Of a stretch of DNA of 17,771 nucleotides, positions 8,159 through 15,789 are shown in pieces. Location of the stretch: the NCBI GenBank assembly GCA_002841605.1, contig PHAF01000020.1, positions 1 to 17,771 of the forward strand, read 5' to 3'. The first letter of the stretch is position 1. Each line of letters opens with the position of its first letter. Under the pieces are notes generated by a model. The model ran no database searches and was not told the DNA's origin. It worked only from the letters and a program-made list of their open reading frames with translations. The stretch is from Firmicutes bacterium HGW-Firmicutes-10. Lineage in GTDB: Bacteria; Bacillota_I; Bacilli_A; Erysipelotrichales; Erysipelotrichaceae. The translations under genes were made by a program, and so were the position numbers.

Positions 8159-9102
8159 AATTACACGATCGACAAATGCGAGATATTTACGTAGATTTAC
8201 TTATTGAAGCCGCAAAAAAACATCCGAATCTGGTCATAGTGGAAGCTGACTTGATGAAAGCCGCCAAGACCACCAGTTTCGCAGATGTTTTTCCGGAAAG
8301 AACGATCAATGTCGGTGTTGCCGAGGCCAATATGATCGGTGTTGCCGCAGGTTTAAGCAACATGGGAAAACTGCCATTCACCCATACCTTTACCCCGTTT
8401 GCCACGCGTCGCTGCTTTGACCAAGTCATGCTCTCGGTAGCGTATGCACAACTTAATGTCAAAATGGTTGGATCCGACCCTGGAATCATGGCAACTTTAA
8501 ATGGCGGAACCCATATGTCTTTGGAAGATGTCGGGATCATGAGAACTATTCCGACCATGACCATATTCGAACCTGTTGACGGCGTACAGTTGGCCGGCAT
8601 GTTTGATCAAATCATCGAACACTACGGCCCGGTATATATTCGTCTTCTTCGCCAGGAATTCCCATCGATTTTTGAAGATGGAACGCAGTTCACCCTTGGC
8701 AAAGCAATCAAGATTGAAGAGGGAACCGATGTCAGTATCTTCGCGACAGGAATCATGGTTCACGAAGCACTGGAAGCACGCAAAATCTTAGCTGAGGAAG
8801 GTATTTCCGCCAGTGTTGTCAATATACATACAGTAAAACCAATTGATAAAGAAGCCATTATTTTTGAAGCAAAGAAAACCGGTGCTATTGTCACGGCCGA
8901 AAATCACAACGTCATCAACGGCTTAGGCAGCGCTGTTGCAGAAGTGTTGGTTGAAAACTGTCCGGTCGTAATGGAACGAGTCGGAACATTGGATCATTTT
9001 GGCGAAGTGGGCAAGAAAGATTTCTTAATGGAAAAATTCGGATTGAAAGCTCACAATATCGTCGATGCTGTTCACCGTGTTCTAGAAAGAAAAGGGAAAT
9101 AA
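8155..9102 (+). CDS. sqwH: Sulfofructose transketolase, C-terminal (pyrimidine-binding) subunit SqwH
   Basis: The 315-residue C-terminal half of the split transketolase, containing the pyrimidine-binding and C-terminal domains. The catalytic Glu that activates the cofactor is Glu57 in NVGVAEANMIGVAAGLS. FTPFATRRCFDQ (79-90) and GGTHMSLEDVGIMRTIP (117-133) are the usual substrate-channel blocks. The start overlaps the previous gene by four bases, which couples translation of the two subunits. Split transketolases are common and functional, so this is not a broken gene. A 1-deoxyxylulose-5-phosphate synthase-type role is unlikely given the separate subunits and neighbours. Assignment to sulfo-sugars is by context. 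Confidence 0.87.
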   Translation: MKLHDRQMRDIYVDLLIEAAKKHPNLVIVEADLMKAAKTTSFADVFPERTINVGVAEANMIGVAAGLSNMGKLPFTHTFTPFATRRCFDQVMLSVAYAQLNVKMVGSDPGIMATLNGGTHMSLEDVGIMRTIPTMTIFEPVDGVQLAGMFDQIIEHYGPVYIRLLRQEFPSIFEDGTQFTLGKAIKIEEGTDVSIFATGIMVHEALEARKILAEEGISASVVNIHTVKPIDKEAIIFEAKKTGAIVTAENHNVINGLGSAVAEVLVENCPVVMERVGTLDHFGEVGKKDFLMEKFGLKAHNIVDAVHRVLERKGK

Positions 9103-9103
9103 C

Positions 9104-9586
9104 ATGAAAAAAATCTTTATCGGATCGGATAAATCCGGATTTGTTCTAAAAGAAGCCATCAAACAATACTTACTTGATGAAGCCTATGAAGTTGAGGATA
9201 TCGGAACAACAGATGAAGCAGCACCCCTTCCGTTTTTCGATGTTGCTTTAAAAGGTGCACAAAAAATTCAATCCAAAGAATATGAAAAAGGTATTTTGAT
9301 TTGCGGTACCGGCATGGGAATGTCCATCGTTGCCAACAAACATGAAGGAGTATTTGGGGCAGCCTGTGAGTCCGTGTATGCCGCCGAAAAATGCCGTGCC
9401 ATCAACGATGCCAATATTCTGTGCATGGGTGGTTGGATCATCGCTCCGATCATGGGTGTGGAAATGACAAAAACCTTTTTGAATACAGAGTTTACTCAAA
9501 ATCTGGAAGAATGGAGGGCTAAAAACTTAATTAAGGCTAAAGAAGCAGTTGCCAAAATTGAGCAAGAAAGCTTTCACCGTCAGTAA
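9104..9586 (+). CDS. sqwI: 4-deoxy-4-sulfoerythrose isomerase SqwI (RpiB/LacAB family)
   Basis: A 160-residue RpiB-family isomerase, proposed to convert 4-deoxy-4-sulfoerythrose into 4-deoxy-4-sulfoerythrulose so that transketolase can act a second time. The catalytic Cys67 (ICGTGMGMS) and the NDAN block (101-104) are conserved. Two positions differ from ordinary ribose-5-phosphate isomerase B. The His of the N-terminal GxDH motif is Lys10 (GSDKSG), and the His that opens the sugar ring in E. coli RpiB (His99, in RQHND) is Ile100 (RAIND). A four-carbon sugar with sulfonate at C4 cannot form a ring, so loss of that His fits the proposed substrate. The gene starts one base after the previous stop; its ribosome site, AAAGGGA, lies within sqwH. 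Confidence 0.85.
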   Translation: MKKIFIGSDKSGFVLKEAIKQYLLDEAYEVEDIGTTDEAAPLPFFDVALKGAQKIQSKEYEKGILICGTGMGMSIVANKHEGVFGAACESVYAAEKCRAINDANILCMGGWIIAPIMGVEMTKTFLNTEFTQNLEEWRAKNLIKAKEAVAKIEQESFHRQ

Positions 9587-9591
9587 GAAGT

Positions 9592-10833
9592 ATGATTGAG
9601 ATAGTATCACTATTGTCAATTTTGGTTGCGATCATCATTGGCATAGTAAAAAATATAAATGTGGGTTTCATTGCGCTGGTATTCGCCTTCTTTTTAGGAA
9701 CGTTGCTTGGCGGTTTAAGCCCCAATACGATCATTGGCTTTTGGCCTGTGAATTTATTCTTCACCACGGTAGGAATCACATTATTCTTCAGTATTGCGAA
9801 AATCAACGGAACCCTTGAGAATCTGTCAACAATGATCATCTATCGCAGTCATGGCAGTAAAATAAAAATTCAAATCATCTTCTTCGTACTGGCAATGGGC
9901 CTTGCCTCCATCGGACCAGGAAATATATCCGCCGCCGCTTTGCTATTGCCCATTGGCTTAGCCATTGCTTACAAATCCCAAATGTCCTTACTTATGATGA
10001 GCGTCTTGATCATTCAGGGCTCCATTGCCGGCGGATTGTCCCCCATTGCACCTAATGGGATCGTAGCATTGGAGTTGGCACGCATAAACAATGTCGGAGA
10101 ACTTGGATTATCCATCTACATTCTAAACATGATCAGCATCATCATCTTTTCCTTGATTTTCTTTATAGCAATGAAAGGCCATAAGATGAATGGTCAGAAA
10201 ACAGAAGTTAGACCGCCATCACCGTTTACCTATGAGCAAAAACTGACACTACTCAGTATTTTGATCTTAATTGTCTGGGTCATCTTTGGCAAAGCTCATG
10301 TCGGTTTCGCCGGATTTACCCTTGCTGTCGTTCTATTTTTTCTTAAAGCCGGCAAACAGCAACAAGCCATCCAACAAGTCCCGTGGACAACCATTCTGCA
10401 AATTTGCGGAGCTGCGGTTTTAATTGGTGTCGTTGGTGAACTTGGCGGCATTCAAATGATGTCTGACTTTCTGGCAAAAATTACAAACGGTGAAACCGTA
10501 GTTCCTATCATGGCGATCCTCTCAGGAGCCATGGCAACCTTCGCTTCAGCGGTAGGTGTGGTCATGCCGACATTGATACCTACAACAGTAGCTTTATCAG
10601 AAAGCCTGAATTCAGCGGTAAGTCCGGGAGTTTTAACGATGACCATTGCCGTCGCTTCACATATGACCACCATGAGCCCGCTATCCGTTATGGGAGCTCT
10701 TGCCTTAGGCAGCATGCCTGCCGGAGTAGATGAGAAGAAACTTTTCAAAAAAATGTATATCGTAGCATTTATTGCCTTAGCCTTTGTGTCAGTCTTCTTA
10801 GGACTACTGCATCAGCTGGGTCTAATTAAATAA
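9592..10833 (+). CDS. MatC-like membrane carrier, candidate sulfoacetate exporter
   Basis: A 413-residue integral membrane protein with about ten or more hydrophobic segments along its whole length. The N-terminal half resembles the MatC/dicarboxylate carrier family (ion-transporter superfamily), with small-residue-rich reentrant-like stretches such as SIGPGNISAAALLLPIG (about 105-121) and GSIAGGLSPIAPNG (about 143-156). The second half has a corresponding ASAVGVVMPTLIPT segment. It lies five bases after sqwI and 11 before the aldehyde dehydrogenase gene, inside the enzyme block and away from the sugar importers. An organic anion is therefore a better guess than a sugar, and export of sulfoacetate is the simplest proposal. 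Import of sulfoacetate or another carboxylate cannot be excluded. The ribosome site (AAGAAG) is weak. Confidence 0.72.
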   Translation: MIEIVSLLSILVAIIIGIVKNINVGFIALVFAFFLGTLLGGLSPNTIIGFWPVNLFFTTVGITLFFSIAKINGTLENLSTMIIYRSHGSKIKIQIIFFVLAMGLASIGPGNISAAALLLPIGLAIAYKSQMSLLMMSVLIIQGSIAGGLSPIAPNGIVALELARINNVGELGLSIYILNMISIIIFSLIFFIAMKGHKMNGQKTEVRPPSPFTYEQKLTLLSILILIVWVIFGKAHVGFAGFTLAVVLFFLKAGKQQQAIQQVPWTTILQICGAAVLIGVVGELGGIQMMSDFLAKITNGETVVPIMAILSGAMATFASAVGVVMPTLIPTTVALSESLNSAVSPGVLTMTIAVASHMTTMSPLSVMGALALGSMPAGVDEKKLFKKMYIVAFIALAFVSVFLGLLHQLGLIK

Positions 10834-10844
10834 GGGAGGAAAAT

Positions 10845-12257
10845 ATGAGCACAAAAGAGTATGTATCGTCTTACGTAAAAAGGGCGAAAGCTGCACAGCA
10901 ACAAATTCAATTTTACACCCAAGAACAAATCGACGAGGTTTGTGTAGCTATCGGCTGGGAAGTATACAATGATCACAATATTGAGATCTTGGCTAAACTT
11001 GCGGTCGAAGAAACGAAGATGGGGAATGTTCAAGACAAAATCACCAAGCACAAAAATAAAGTGCTCGGTGTTTTGAAAGACGTTCAGCATGCCAAATCGG
11101 TCGGTTGTATTGAAGTCGATGATGAAAAGAAAATCAGAAAATATGCCAAACCGGTCGGAGTTGTCGGTGCATTGACCCCTGTCACCAATCCGACAGCGAC
11201 ACCTGCAAGCAACGGCATTACCATACTCAAAGGCAGAAATGCAGTCATTTTCGCACCTCATCCGAAATCAAAAAAGGCAACTGCCATGGCAGTACAGTTT
11301 ATGAGAGACGGACTTCGTAAGGTGAATGCTCCGGAAGATTTGATTCAAGTCATTGAAGAACCATCGATCGAAGTGACAGAAGAATTAATGAAACAAGTCG
11401 ATGTCGTACTTGCTACCGGTGGAGGTGCGATGGTTAAAGCCGCATACTCATCAGGTAAACCGGCGTACGGTGTCGGACCAGGAAACTCAGTTTCCATCGT
11501 TGCTGAAGATGCGAATGTTAAGGATGCTGCGAGTAAAATCATGGGAAGTAAAGCTTTTGACAATGCCACATCCTGCTCCAGTGAAAATTCCATCATCATC
11601 CATGAGTCGATATATGAACAAATGCTCGAACAGTTGATTTCACTGGGTGCATATCTTGTTTCAGAAGGCATGCGCGAGCGCTTGTCGATGTATATGTGGC
11701 CAATAAACGACAAAGGATACCGCTCCATCAACCCGAAGATCATCGCTCAATCCGCACAATCCATTGCCCAAGGTGCAATGCTGCCGGTAAACGACTATGT
11801 GAAAGTATTGCTGGTTGAAGGAAGAGAAGATATTGAATCCGATTTCTTTTCACAGGAAAAACTCTCACCCGTCTTAACGGTGTTCAAGTATTCAACTTTC
11901 GAAGAAGGCTATCGCATACTCGAACGATTAACAGACAATTACGGCACCGGACATTCATGCGGAATCCATACATTCAATGATGAATATGTTAAGTATATCG
12001 GATCAACCATTCGCAGCAGCCGCGTGCTCGTCAATCAGGCACAAGCCGCAGGTAACGGGGGTGCGTTCTTTAACGGCATGCCATCGACCGTATCTTTAGG
12101 TTGTGGCAGCTGGGGCGGAAATATCACTACTGAAAATATCACATTCAAACACTTCATCAACGTAACGTGGGTTTCGGAGTATTTTACTCCAAAGCGACCG
12201 ACCGACGAAGAAATCTTTGGTGCATATTTTGCCAGTGGAAAGAAGGATCGACAATGA
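10845..12257 (+). CDS. sqwD: CoA-acylating sulfoacetaldehyde dehydrogenase SqwD
   Basis: A 470-residue member of the acylating aldehyde dehydrogenase group (EutE/PduP/AdhE N-domain/SauS). It should oxidise sulfoacetaldehyde with NAD(P)+ and CoA to sulfoacetyl-CoA. The catalytic thiol is Cys244 in DNATSCSSENS. The glycine-rich segments TGGGAMVKAAYSSGKPAYGVGPGN (191-214) and the C-terminal LGCGSWGGN block are characteristic of the CoA-acylating, not the hydrolytic, branch. A strong GGGAGGA site precedes it, and the stop overlaps the next start by four bases. There are no microcompartment shell genes nearby and no N-terminal targeting peptide, which argues against a EutE/PduP role. In the isethionate-forming sulfo-TK version a reductase acts at this point; none is present here. 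Confidence 0.87.
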   Translation: MSTKEYVSSYVKRAKAAQQQIQFYTQEQIDEVCVAIGWEVYNDHNIEILAKLAVEETKMGNVQDKITKHKNKVLGVLKDVQHAKSVGCIEVDDEKKIRKYAKPVGVVGALTPVTNPTATPASNGITILKGRNAVIFAPHPKSKKATAMAVQFMRDGLRKVNAPEDLIQVIEEPSIEVTEELMKQVDVVLATGGGAMVKAAYSSGKPAYGVGPGNSVSIVAEDANVKDAASKIMGSKAFDNATSCSSENSIIIHESIYEQMLEQLISLGAYLVSEGMRERLSMYMWPINDKGYRSINPKIIAQSAQSIAQGAMLPVNDYVKVLLVEGREDIESDFFSQEKLSPVLTVFKYSTFEEGYRILERLTDNYGTGHSCGIHTFNDEYVKYIGSTIRSSRVLVNQAQAAGNGGAFFNGMPSTVSLGCGSWGGNITTENITFKHFINVTWVSEYFTPKRPTDEEIFGAYFASGKKDRQ

Positions 12258-13378
12258 AGCTATATGAATATCAAGTAAAAGAGTTATTCAAAAATGCGCA
12301 AATAGCCATTCCTAAAAGCCAATTAATAAATAATGTTGAACAAGCACCCGCAGCTTTTTCTTCCATCGGATTTCCCTGTGTCATTAAGTCACAGGTGCTT
12401 AGCGGCGGACGAGGCAAAGCCGGATTGATTCAGTTTGTCAAAGATGAGAAGAAGGGACTTGAAGAGGTTGCCCGCCTGTTTTCACTGCCTCAAAAAATAT
12501 CCACATTACTCATTGAAGAGGCAGTCGATATTGCCCATGAGGTTTATGCCTCCTTTACCATTGACCCGGTCAGTGGAACGGCACTATCTATAGTCAGTGC
12601 TACCGGAGGAGTCGACATTGAAACCTTGGCCATTGAACAACCGGAAAAAATCCTACAGACGAAGATCGACATGAGCCTGGGATTACAACCCTATCAAGCA
12701 AGTCATATCGCTTACGAATGCGGATTCGACGTGGACATAGCAAAAAAGTTTACACAATTACTTCTTAAGTTGTATCGACTGTTTGTTCAGTATGACTGTG
12801 AGTTATTGGAAATCAATCCCCTATTTATAACCAAGTCCAACGAACTGGTTGCTGGGGATGGAAAGTGCTCCATTGATGATAACTCCATGTTTAGACACGA
12901 AGACATTTCTGTGCCGCTTGCGGATATCGAAAACGAAGCAGAACGTTTGGCCATGGAAGAAGGAATCCCGTTTATTCAGTTTGACGGAGATATCAGTCTG
13001 ATGTGTGCCGGAGCAGGACTCACGACAACGGTGTATGACTTAATCAATTATGAAGGTGGCACAGTAGCAAATTACCTTGAATTTGGCGGTCCTCACTATA
13101 AAAAAGCCATGAAAGCCATGGAAATCTGCTTAAAAGTCCCATCCAAAGTCATCTTGATCGTGACCTTTGGAACGATTGCCCGAGCCGATGTCATGGCCCA
13201 GGGAATCGTGGAAGCAATCACCAAATTGAAGCCCGATCGCCCGATCATCACTTGCATTCGTGGGACCAATGAAATCGAAGCTGTCGAAACACTGAAAAAA
13301 GCCGGACTGATTCCACTGTTTGATACCGAAGAAGCCGTTCGTTTGGCTGTGGCATTGGCGAAGGAGGCAAAGACATGA
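12254..13378 (+). CDS. sqwK: ADP-forming sulfoacetate-CoA ligase, beta (SucC-like) subunit
   Basis: The 374-residue ATP-grasp beta subunit of an acyl-CoA synthetase, closest in form to SucC. It should work with the next gene product to turn sulfoacetyl-CoA, ADP and phosphate into sulfoacetate, CoA and ATP. The nucleotide loop SGGRGKAG is at 50-57. The Mg ligands Asn188 (ELLEINPL) and Asp202 (AGDGK) keep the 14-residue spacing of E. coli SucC Asn199/Asp213. The loop that contacts succinate in SucC (FGGIV) is FGTIA here (305-309). The ATG at 12254 is chosen over an in-frame upstream start at 12167, because AAGGAT precedes it, the SucC family begins MKLYEYQ, and ATGA overlaps the sqwD stop. Assigning symbol K to beta and L to alpha is a guess from gene order. 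Confidence 0.85.
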   Translation: MKLYEYQVKELFKNAQIAIPKSQLINNVEQAPAAFSSIGFPCVIKSQVLSGGRGKAGLIQFVKDEKKGLEEVARLFSLPQKISTLLIEEAVDIAHEVYASFTIDPVSGTALSIVSATGGVDIETLAIEQPEKILQTKIDMSLGLQPYQASHIAYECGFDVDIAKKFTQLLLKLYRLFVQYDCELLEINPLFITKSNELVAGDGKCSIDDNSMFRHEDISVPLADIENEAERLAMEEGIPFIQFDGDISLMCAGAGLTTTVYDLINYEGGTVANYLEFGGPHYKKAMKAMEICLKVPSKVILIVTFGTIARADVMAQGIVEAITKLKPDRPIITCIRGTNEIEAVETLKKAGLIPLFDTEEAVRLAVALAKEAKT

Positions 13379-14265
13379 GCATTTTTATCGATCGAAATAC
13401 CCGAGTCCTGGTTCAGGGAATCACAGGTTCGGAAGGAAGTTTCTGGACAAACCATATGATCGAACTGGGTACACAGGTTGTTTGTGGCGTTACTCCTTCA
13501 AAAGAAGGAATGGAAGTTAACGGAATCCCGGTGTATCACTCCGTGGAAAGAGCACTCAGAAATCACGAAGTGGATGCCTCGATGATTTTTGTCCCCCCAA
13601 AACTGACCAAAGATGCCGTGTTTGAAGCATTGTCAAACGGAATTAAAAAAGTCGTTACGATGGCCGATGGCATACCGCTTTTCGATATGGTTGCGATCCG
13701 ACATGAAGCCCTTAAGCACAATGCGGTCGTCATTGGCGGAAATACCTCCGGTGTAATTTCTCCGGAAGAAGCCATGATGGGAAGCTTCCCTCATTGGATC
13801 GAACGCGTCTACAAACGCGGCAATATTGGTGTTATGACGCGAAGCGGTTCACTGACCAATGAAGTGACCGCGATGATTGTCAAGCAGGGGTATGGGGTTT
13901 CGACACTGATCGGTGTCGGCGGAGATCCGGTACCTGCGACCCGGTTTGCGGAAATGCTGCCGTATTACCAACAGGATGAACAGACGGAAGCCGTCGTCAT
14001 TATTGGTGAGCTTGGCGGAACCATGGAAGAGGAAGTCGCCGAAGCCATCGAGATGGGAATATTCACCAAGCCATGCGTAGCATTTTTAGGTGGAAGAACA
14101 GCTCCCAAAGGTCAAAAGATGGGACATGCCGGAGCGATCATTACCGGTGGTAAAGGGGATGTCGAGGATAAAATCAAAGCACTGACAAAAGCCGGAGCAT
14201 TGGTTGCGGATCGGCCAAGCCGAGTCGGATTATTGCTCGAACAGCTAAACGTAGCAAAAAAATAG
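13375..14265 (+). CDS. sqwL: ADP-forming sulfoacetate-CoA ligase, alpha (SucD-like) subunit
   Basis: The 296-residue alpha subunit with a CoA-binding Rossmann domain (VLVQGITGSEG, 11-21) and the phosphohistidine loop His251 (KMGHAGAI), as in SucD His246. It differs from canonical SucD in places that touch CoA and acid: NCPG is NTSG (123-126), the MPG/QPG segment is SFPHW (137-141), and SGTLTYE is SGSLTNE (157-163). These changes suggest a carboxylic substrate other than succinate, consistent with sulfoacetate. It is translationally coupled to the beta subunit by a four-base overlap, and its position after the acylating dehydrogenase supports thioester-to-ATP conversion. A housekeeping succinyl-CoA synthetase is less likely in this context. 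Confidence 0.85.
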   Translation: MSIFIDRNTRVLVQGITGSEGSFWTNHMIELGTQVVCGVTPSKEGMEVNGIPVYHSVERALRNHEVDASMIFVPPKLTKDAVFEALSNGIKKVVTMADGIPLFDMVAIRHEALKHNAVVIGGNTSGVISPEEAMMGSFPHWIERVYKRGNIGVMTRSGSLTNEVTAMIVKQGYGVSTLIGVGGDPVPATRFAEMLPYYQQDEQTEAVVIIGELGGTMEEEVAEAIEMGIFTKPCVAFLGGRTAPKGQKMGHAGAIITGGKGDVEDKIKALTKAGALVADRPSRVGLLLEQLNVAKK

Positions 14266-14269
14266 ATTG

Positions 14270-14297
14270 AAAACAGGATGCTTTTGCAACCTGTTTT
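14270..14297 (+). terminator. Stem-loop, probable (partial) terminator of the first operon
   Basis: AAAACAGG pairs with CCTGTTTT, and after one A-A mismatch TGC pairs with GCA across a TTTT loop. The only U-rich tail is the TTTT that closes the stem, so termination may be partial. The AAAA arm on the other side would allow similar function on the opposite strand. It begins four bases after the sqwL stop and separates the enzyme operon from the transporter/GH31 pair. Confidence 0.55.
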
Positions 14298-14312
14298 ACC
14301 ATCTGATATAGT
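14285..14312 (+). promoter_or_regulatory. Possible weak sigma-A promoter for the second module
   Basis: TTGCAA (14285-14290) and TATAGT (14307-14312) are 16 bases apart. The -35 half lies inside the preceding hairpin. This could give separate expression of the symporter and second GH31, but the match is moderate and may be chance. Confidence 0.3.
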
Positions 14313-14349
14313 AGTGAAAGAGGAAGAATATTTAAAAGGGAGAATAGCG

Positions 14350-15789
14350 ATGAAAAAATCACAATTTTCAGCAAAGCTTGCTTACGGAGCCGCGGATATT
14401 TACGGGGGCGGATCCTTTCTGATCATCAGTATTTTATACTTGGTATTTCTAACGGATGTCGTAGGAATGAATCCGGCATTGGCAGGATCAATTCCGATGA
14501 TCGGAAAAATCTGGGATGCTCTCACCGATCCGATCATGGGAAATATCGTAGATCGTACGCAATCGAAATTCGGATCTAAGCGCTTTTACCTGCTTATCGG
14601 AAGCTTCGTCGGATCGATAACGTTTGCCATGATGTGGCTGACGATTTCTGGATCAGCAACCACGTTGTATTTCTTTTATCTGCTGATGTACATCCTGTTT
14701 TCAACAGGATTTACCATTGTCATGGTTCCTTACAATGCTTTGTTGCCAGATATGGTATCTGATTATACACAACGCAGTGCCTTTACGATGTATCGGATGA
14801 TATTTTCTGCTTTATCTGCGATTCTTGCCGGGTTAGTCCCCAATATGATCGTCAATCGTTTAGGAGATACACAGGCTCAAGGATTTCTGATCATGGGTGC
14901 CGTGTTCGGGTTTATATTCTTTCTATCCATCTTCTTTACTTTCATTAAGAGCTGGGAGACCATTCAACCTGTAATAAAAACACCCTTCAAAGAATCATTC
15001 AGACAATCTTTCAGTGTATTTCGTAATCGTTCTTTCCGCTTATATCTCGGTGTTTTCTTGTTTGGACAAGGCTCTTCGGATTTTATAACGACATTGATCA
15101 TCTATTTTCTCGCAGTCGTTTTGCGTCAACCCGACCAATACACCTTTATCATGTCAGGGGTCCTTGTATCTCAACTGTTGGCCATGTTTTTGTATCAGCT
15201 TGTCTTAAAGAAAACATCAAAGAAATTTCCGGTTTACCTTGGCTTTCCGATTCGCATGATCGCCACTTTCTCAATGATTTTCTTTGCCTATGAACAAGCG
15301 CCGATTTTACCGATTTTCATAGCATCGTTTATCTCCGGACTAGGGACCGCAGCTTCCTCGGTGACCTCATACGCGATTCTTACGGATTTAACGGATGTGG
15401 ATTATCTGATCACCACCAAACGTCGTGCAGGCGTTTATTCGGGTATGGCAACCTTTAATCGCAAAATTGCTAATGGGATTGCTATCTGGCTGATCGGGAT
15501 CATGTTGGCGTTATTCCAGTATGATGCAACCGCCGCAATTCCAAGTGAAATCACAGTCAATGGAATCAAATTCATGTTTATCGCACTACCGCTTCTCTTT
15601 ATGGTCGCAACGTTATACTTTACTTATAAATTTCCAATAACCAAAACGACTTATGAGTGCATTCAAAAAGAAATCAGCCGTCGTTTAGGAGAGTTGGATG
15701 ATAAGGCAAGTGAAGAGGATATTAAGACTTGTGAAATGGTAACCGGAGTCCCTTATAATCAATTGTGGAGAATAGAGAATTCGCGATGA
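14350..15789 (+). CDS. GPH-family sugar:cation symporter (MelB/YihO-like MFS)
   Basis: A 479-residue, roughly 12-helix carrier of the glycoside-pentoside-hexuronide:cation symporter family. The N-terminal KLAYGAADIYGG motif and the signature IWDALTDPIMGNIVDRT (54-70) are diagnostic. Asp56 and Asp60 match the cation-site pair of MelB (Asp55, Asp59). E. coli SQ clusters use carriers of this family (YihO, YihP), so SQ, a sulfoquinovoside or a related glycoside is the likely cargo, and the neighbouring GH31 would hydrolyse it. An in-frame ATG at 14278 lies within the hairpin and lacks a ribosome site; the start at 14350 has AAGGGAG seven bases upstream and yields the family's normal N-terminus. 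Its stop overlaps the next start (ATGA). Confidence 0.88.
   Translation: MKKSQFSAKLAYGAADIYGGGSFLIISILYLVFLTDVVGMNPALAGSIPMIGKIWDALTDPIMGNIVDRTQSKFGSKRFYLLIGSFVGSITFAMMWLTISGSATTLYFFYLLMYILFSTGFTIVMVPYNALLPDMVSDYTQRSAFTMYRMIFSALSAILAGLVPNMIVNRLGDTQAQGFLIMGAVFGFIFFLSIFFTFIKSWETIQPVIKTPFKESFRQSFSVFRNRSFRLYLGVFLFGQGSSDFITTLIIYFLAVVLRQPDQYTFIMSGVLVSQLLAMFLYQLVLKKTSKKFPVYLGFPIRMIATFSMIFFAYEQAPILPIFIASFISGLGTAASSVTSYAILTDLTDVDYLITTKRRAGVYSGMATFNRKIANGIAIWLIGIMLALFQYDATAAIPSEITVNGIKFMFIALPLLFMVATLYFTYKFPITKTTYECIQKEISRRLGELDDKASEEDIKTCEMVTGVPYNQLWRIENSR

Noticed and set aside
8187..8600. 137-codon open frame on the minus strand
   Set aside because: It is opposite the transketolase C-terminal subunit, which has full motifs. 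No ribosome site or recognisable domain.
7340..9102. Frameshifted or broken transketolase
   Set aside because: Two complete domains with their own start, a coupled ATGA junction and all cofactor motifs match the common split form of the enzyme.
7340..9586. Plain pentose-phosphate operon (transketolase plus ribose-5-phosphate isomerase B)
   Set aside because: The RpiB-like protein lacks two His residues expected for phosphorylated cyclic pentoses, and the flanking sulfoquinovosidase, isomerase and sulfoacetaldehyde-type genes give a better explanation.
10812..11261. 149-codon open frame on the minus strand
   Set aside because: It lies entirely opposite the start of the clear acylating dehydrogenase gene and the end of the carrier gene, and its Cys/Phe/Asp-rich translation resembles no family. 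It is a shadow of real coding sequence.
12167..12253. N-terminal extension of the SucC-like protein
   Set aside because: It overlaps the dehydrogenase by 90 bases and lacks SucC similarity. ATG at 12254 has a ribosome site, the family N-terminus and a four-base overlap.
10845..14265. Ethanolamine/propanediol utilisation or ordinary TCA-cycle genes
   Set aside because: There are no microcompartment shell genes, no targeting peptide on the dehydrogenase and no other TCA genes. The SucCD pair sits in a sulfo-sugar operon and has altered substrate loops.
14278..14349. N-terminal extension of the symporter
   Set aside because: The start codon lies inside a stable hairpin without a ribosome site, and the added residues are not part of the GPH fold. 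The 14350 start is well placed behind AAGGGAG.
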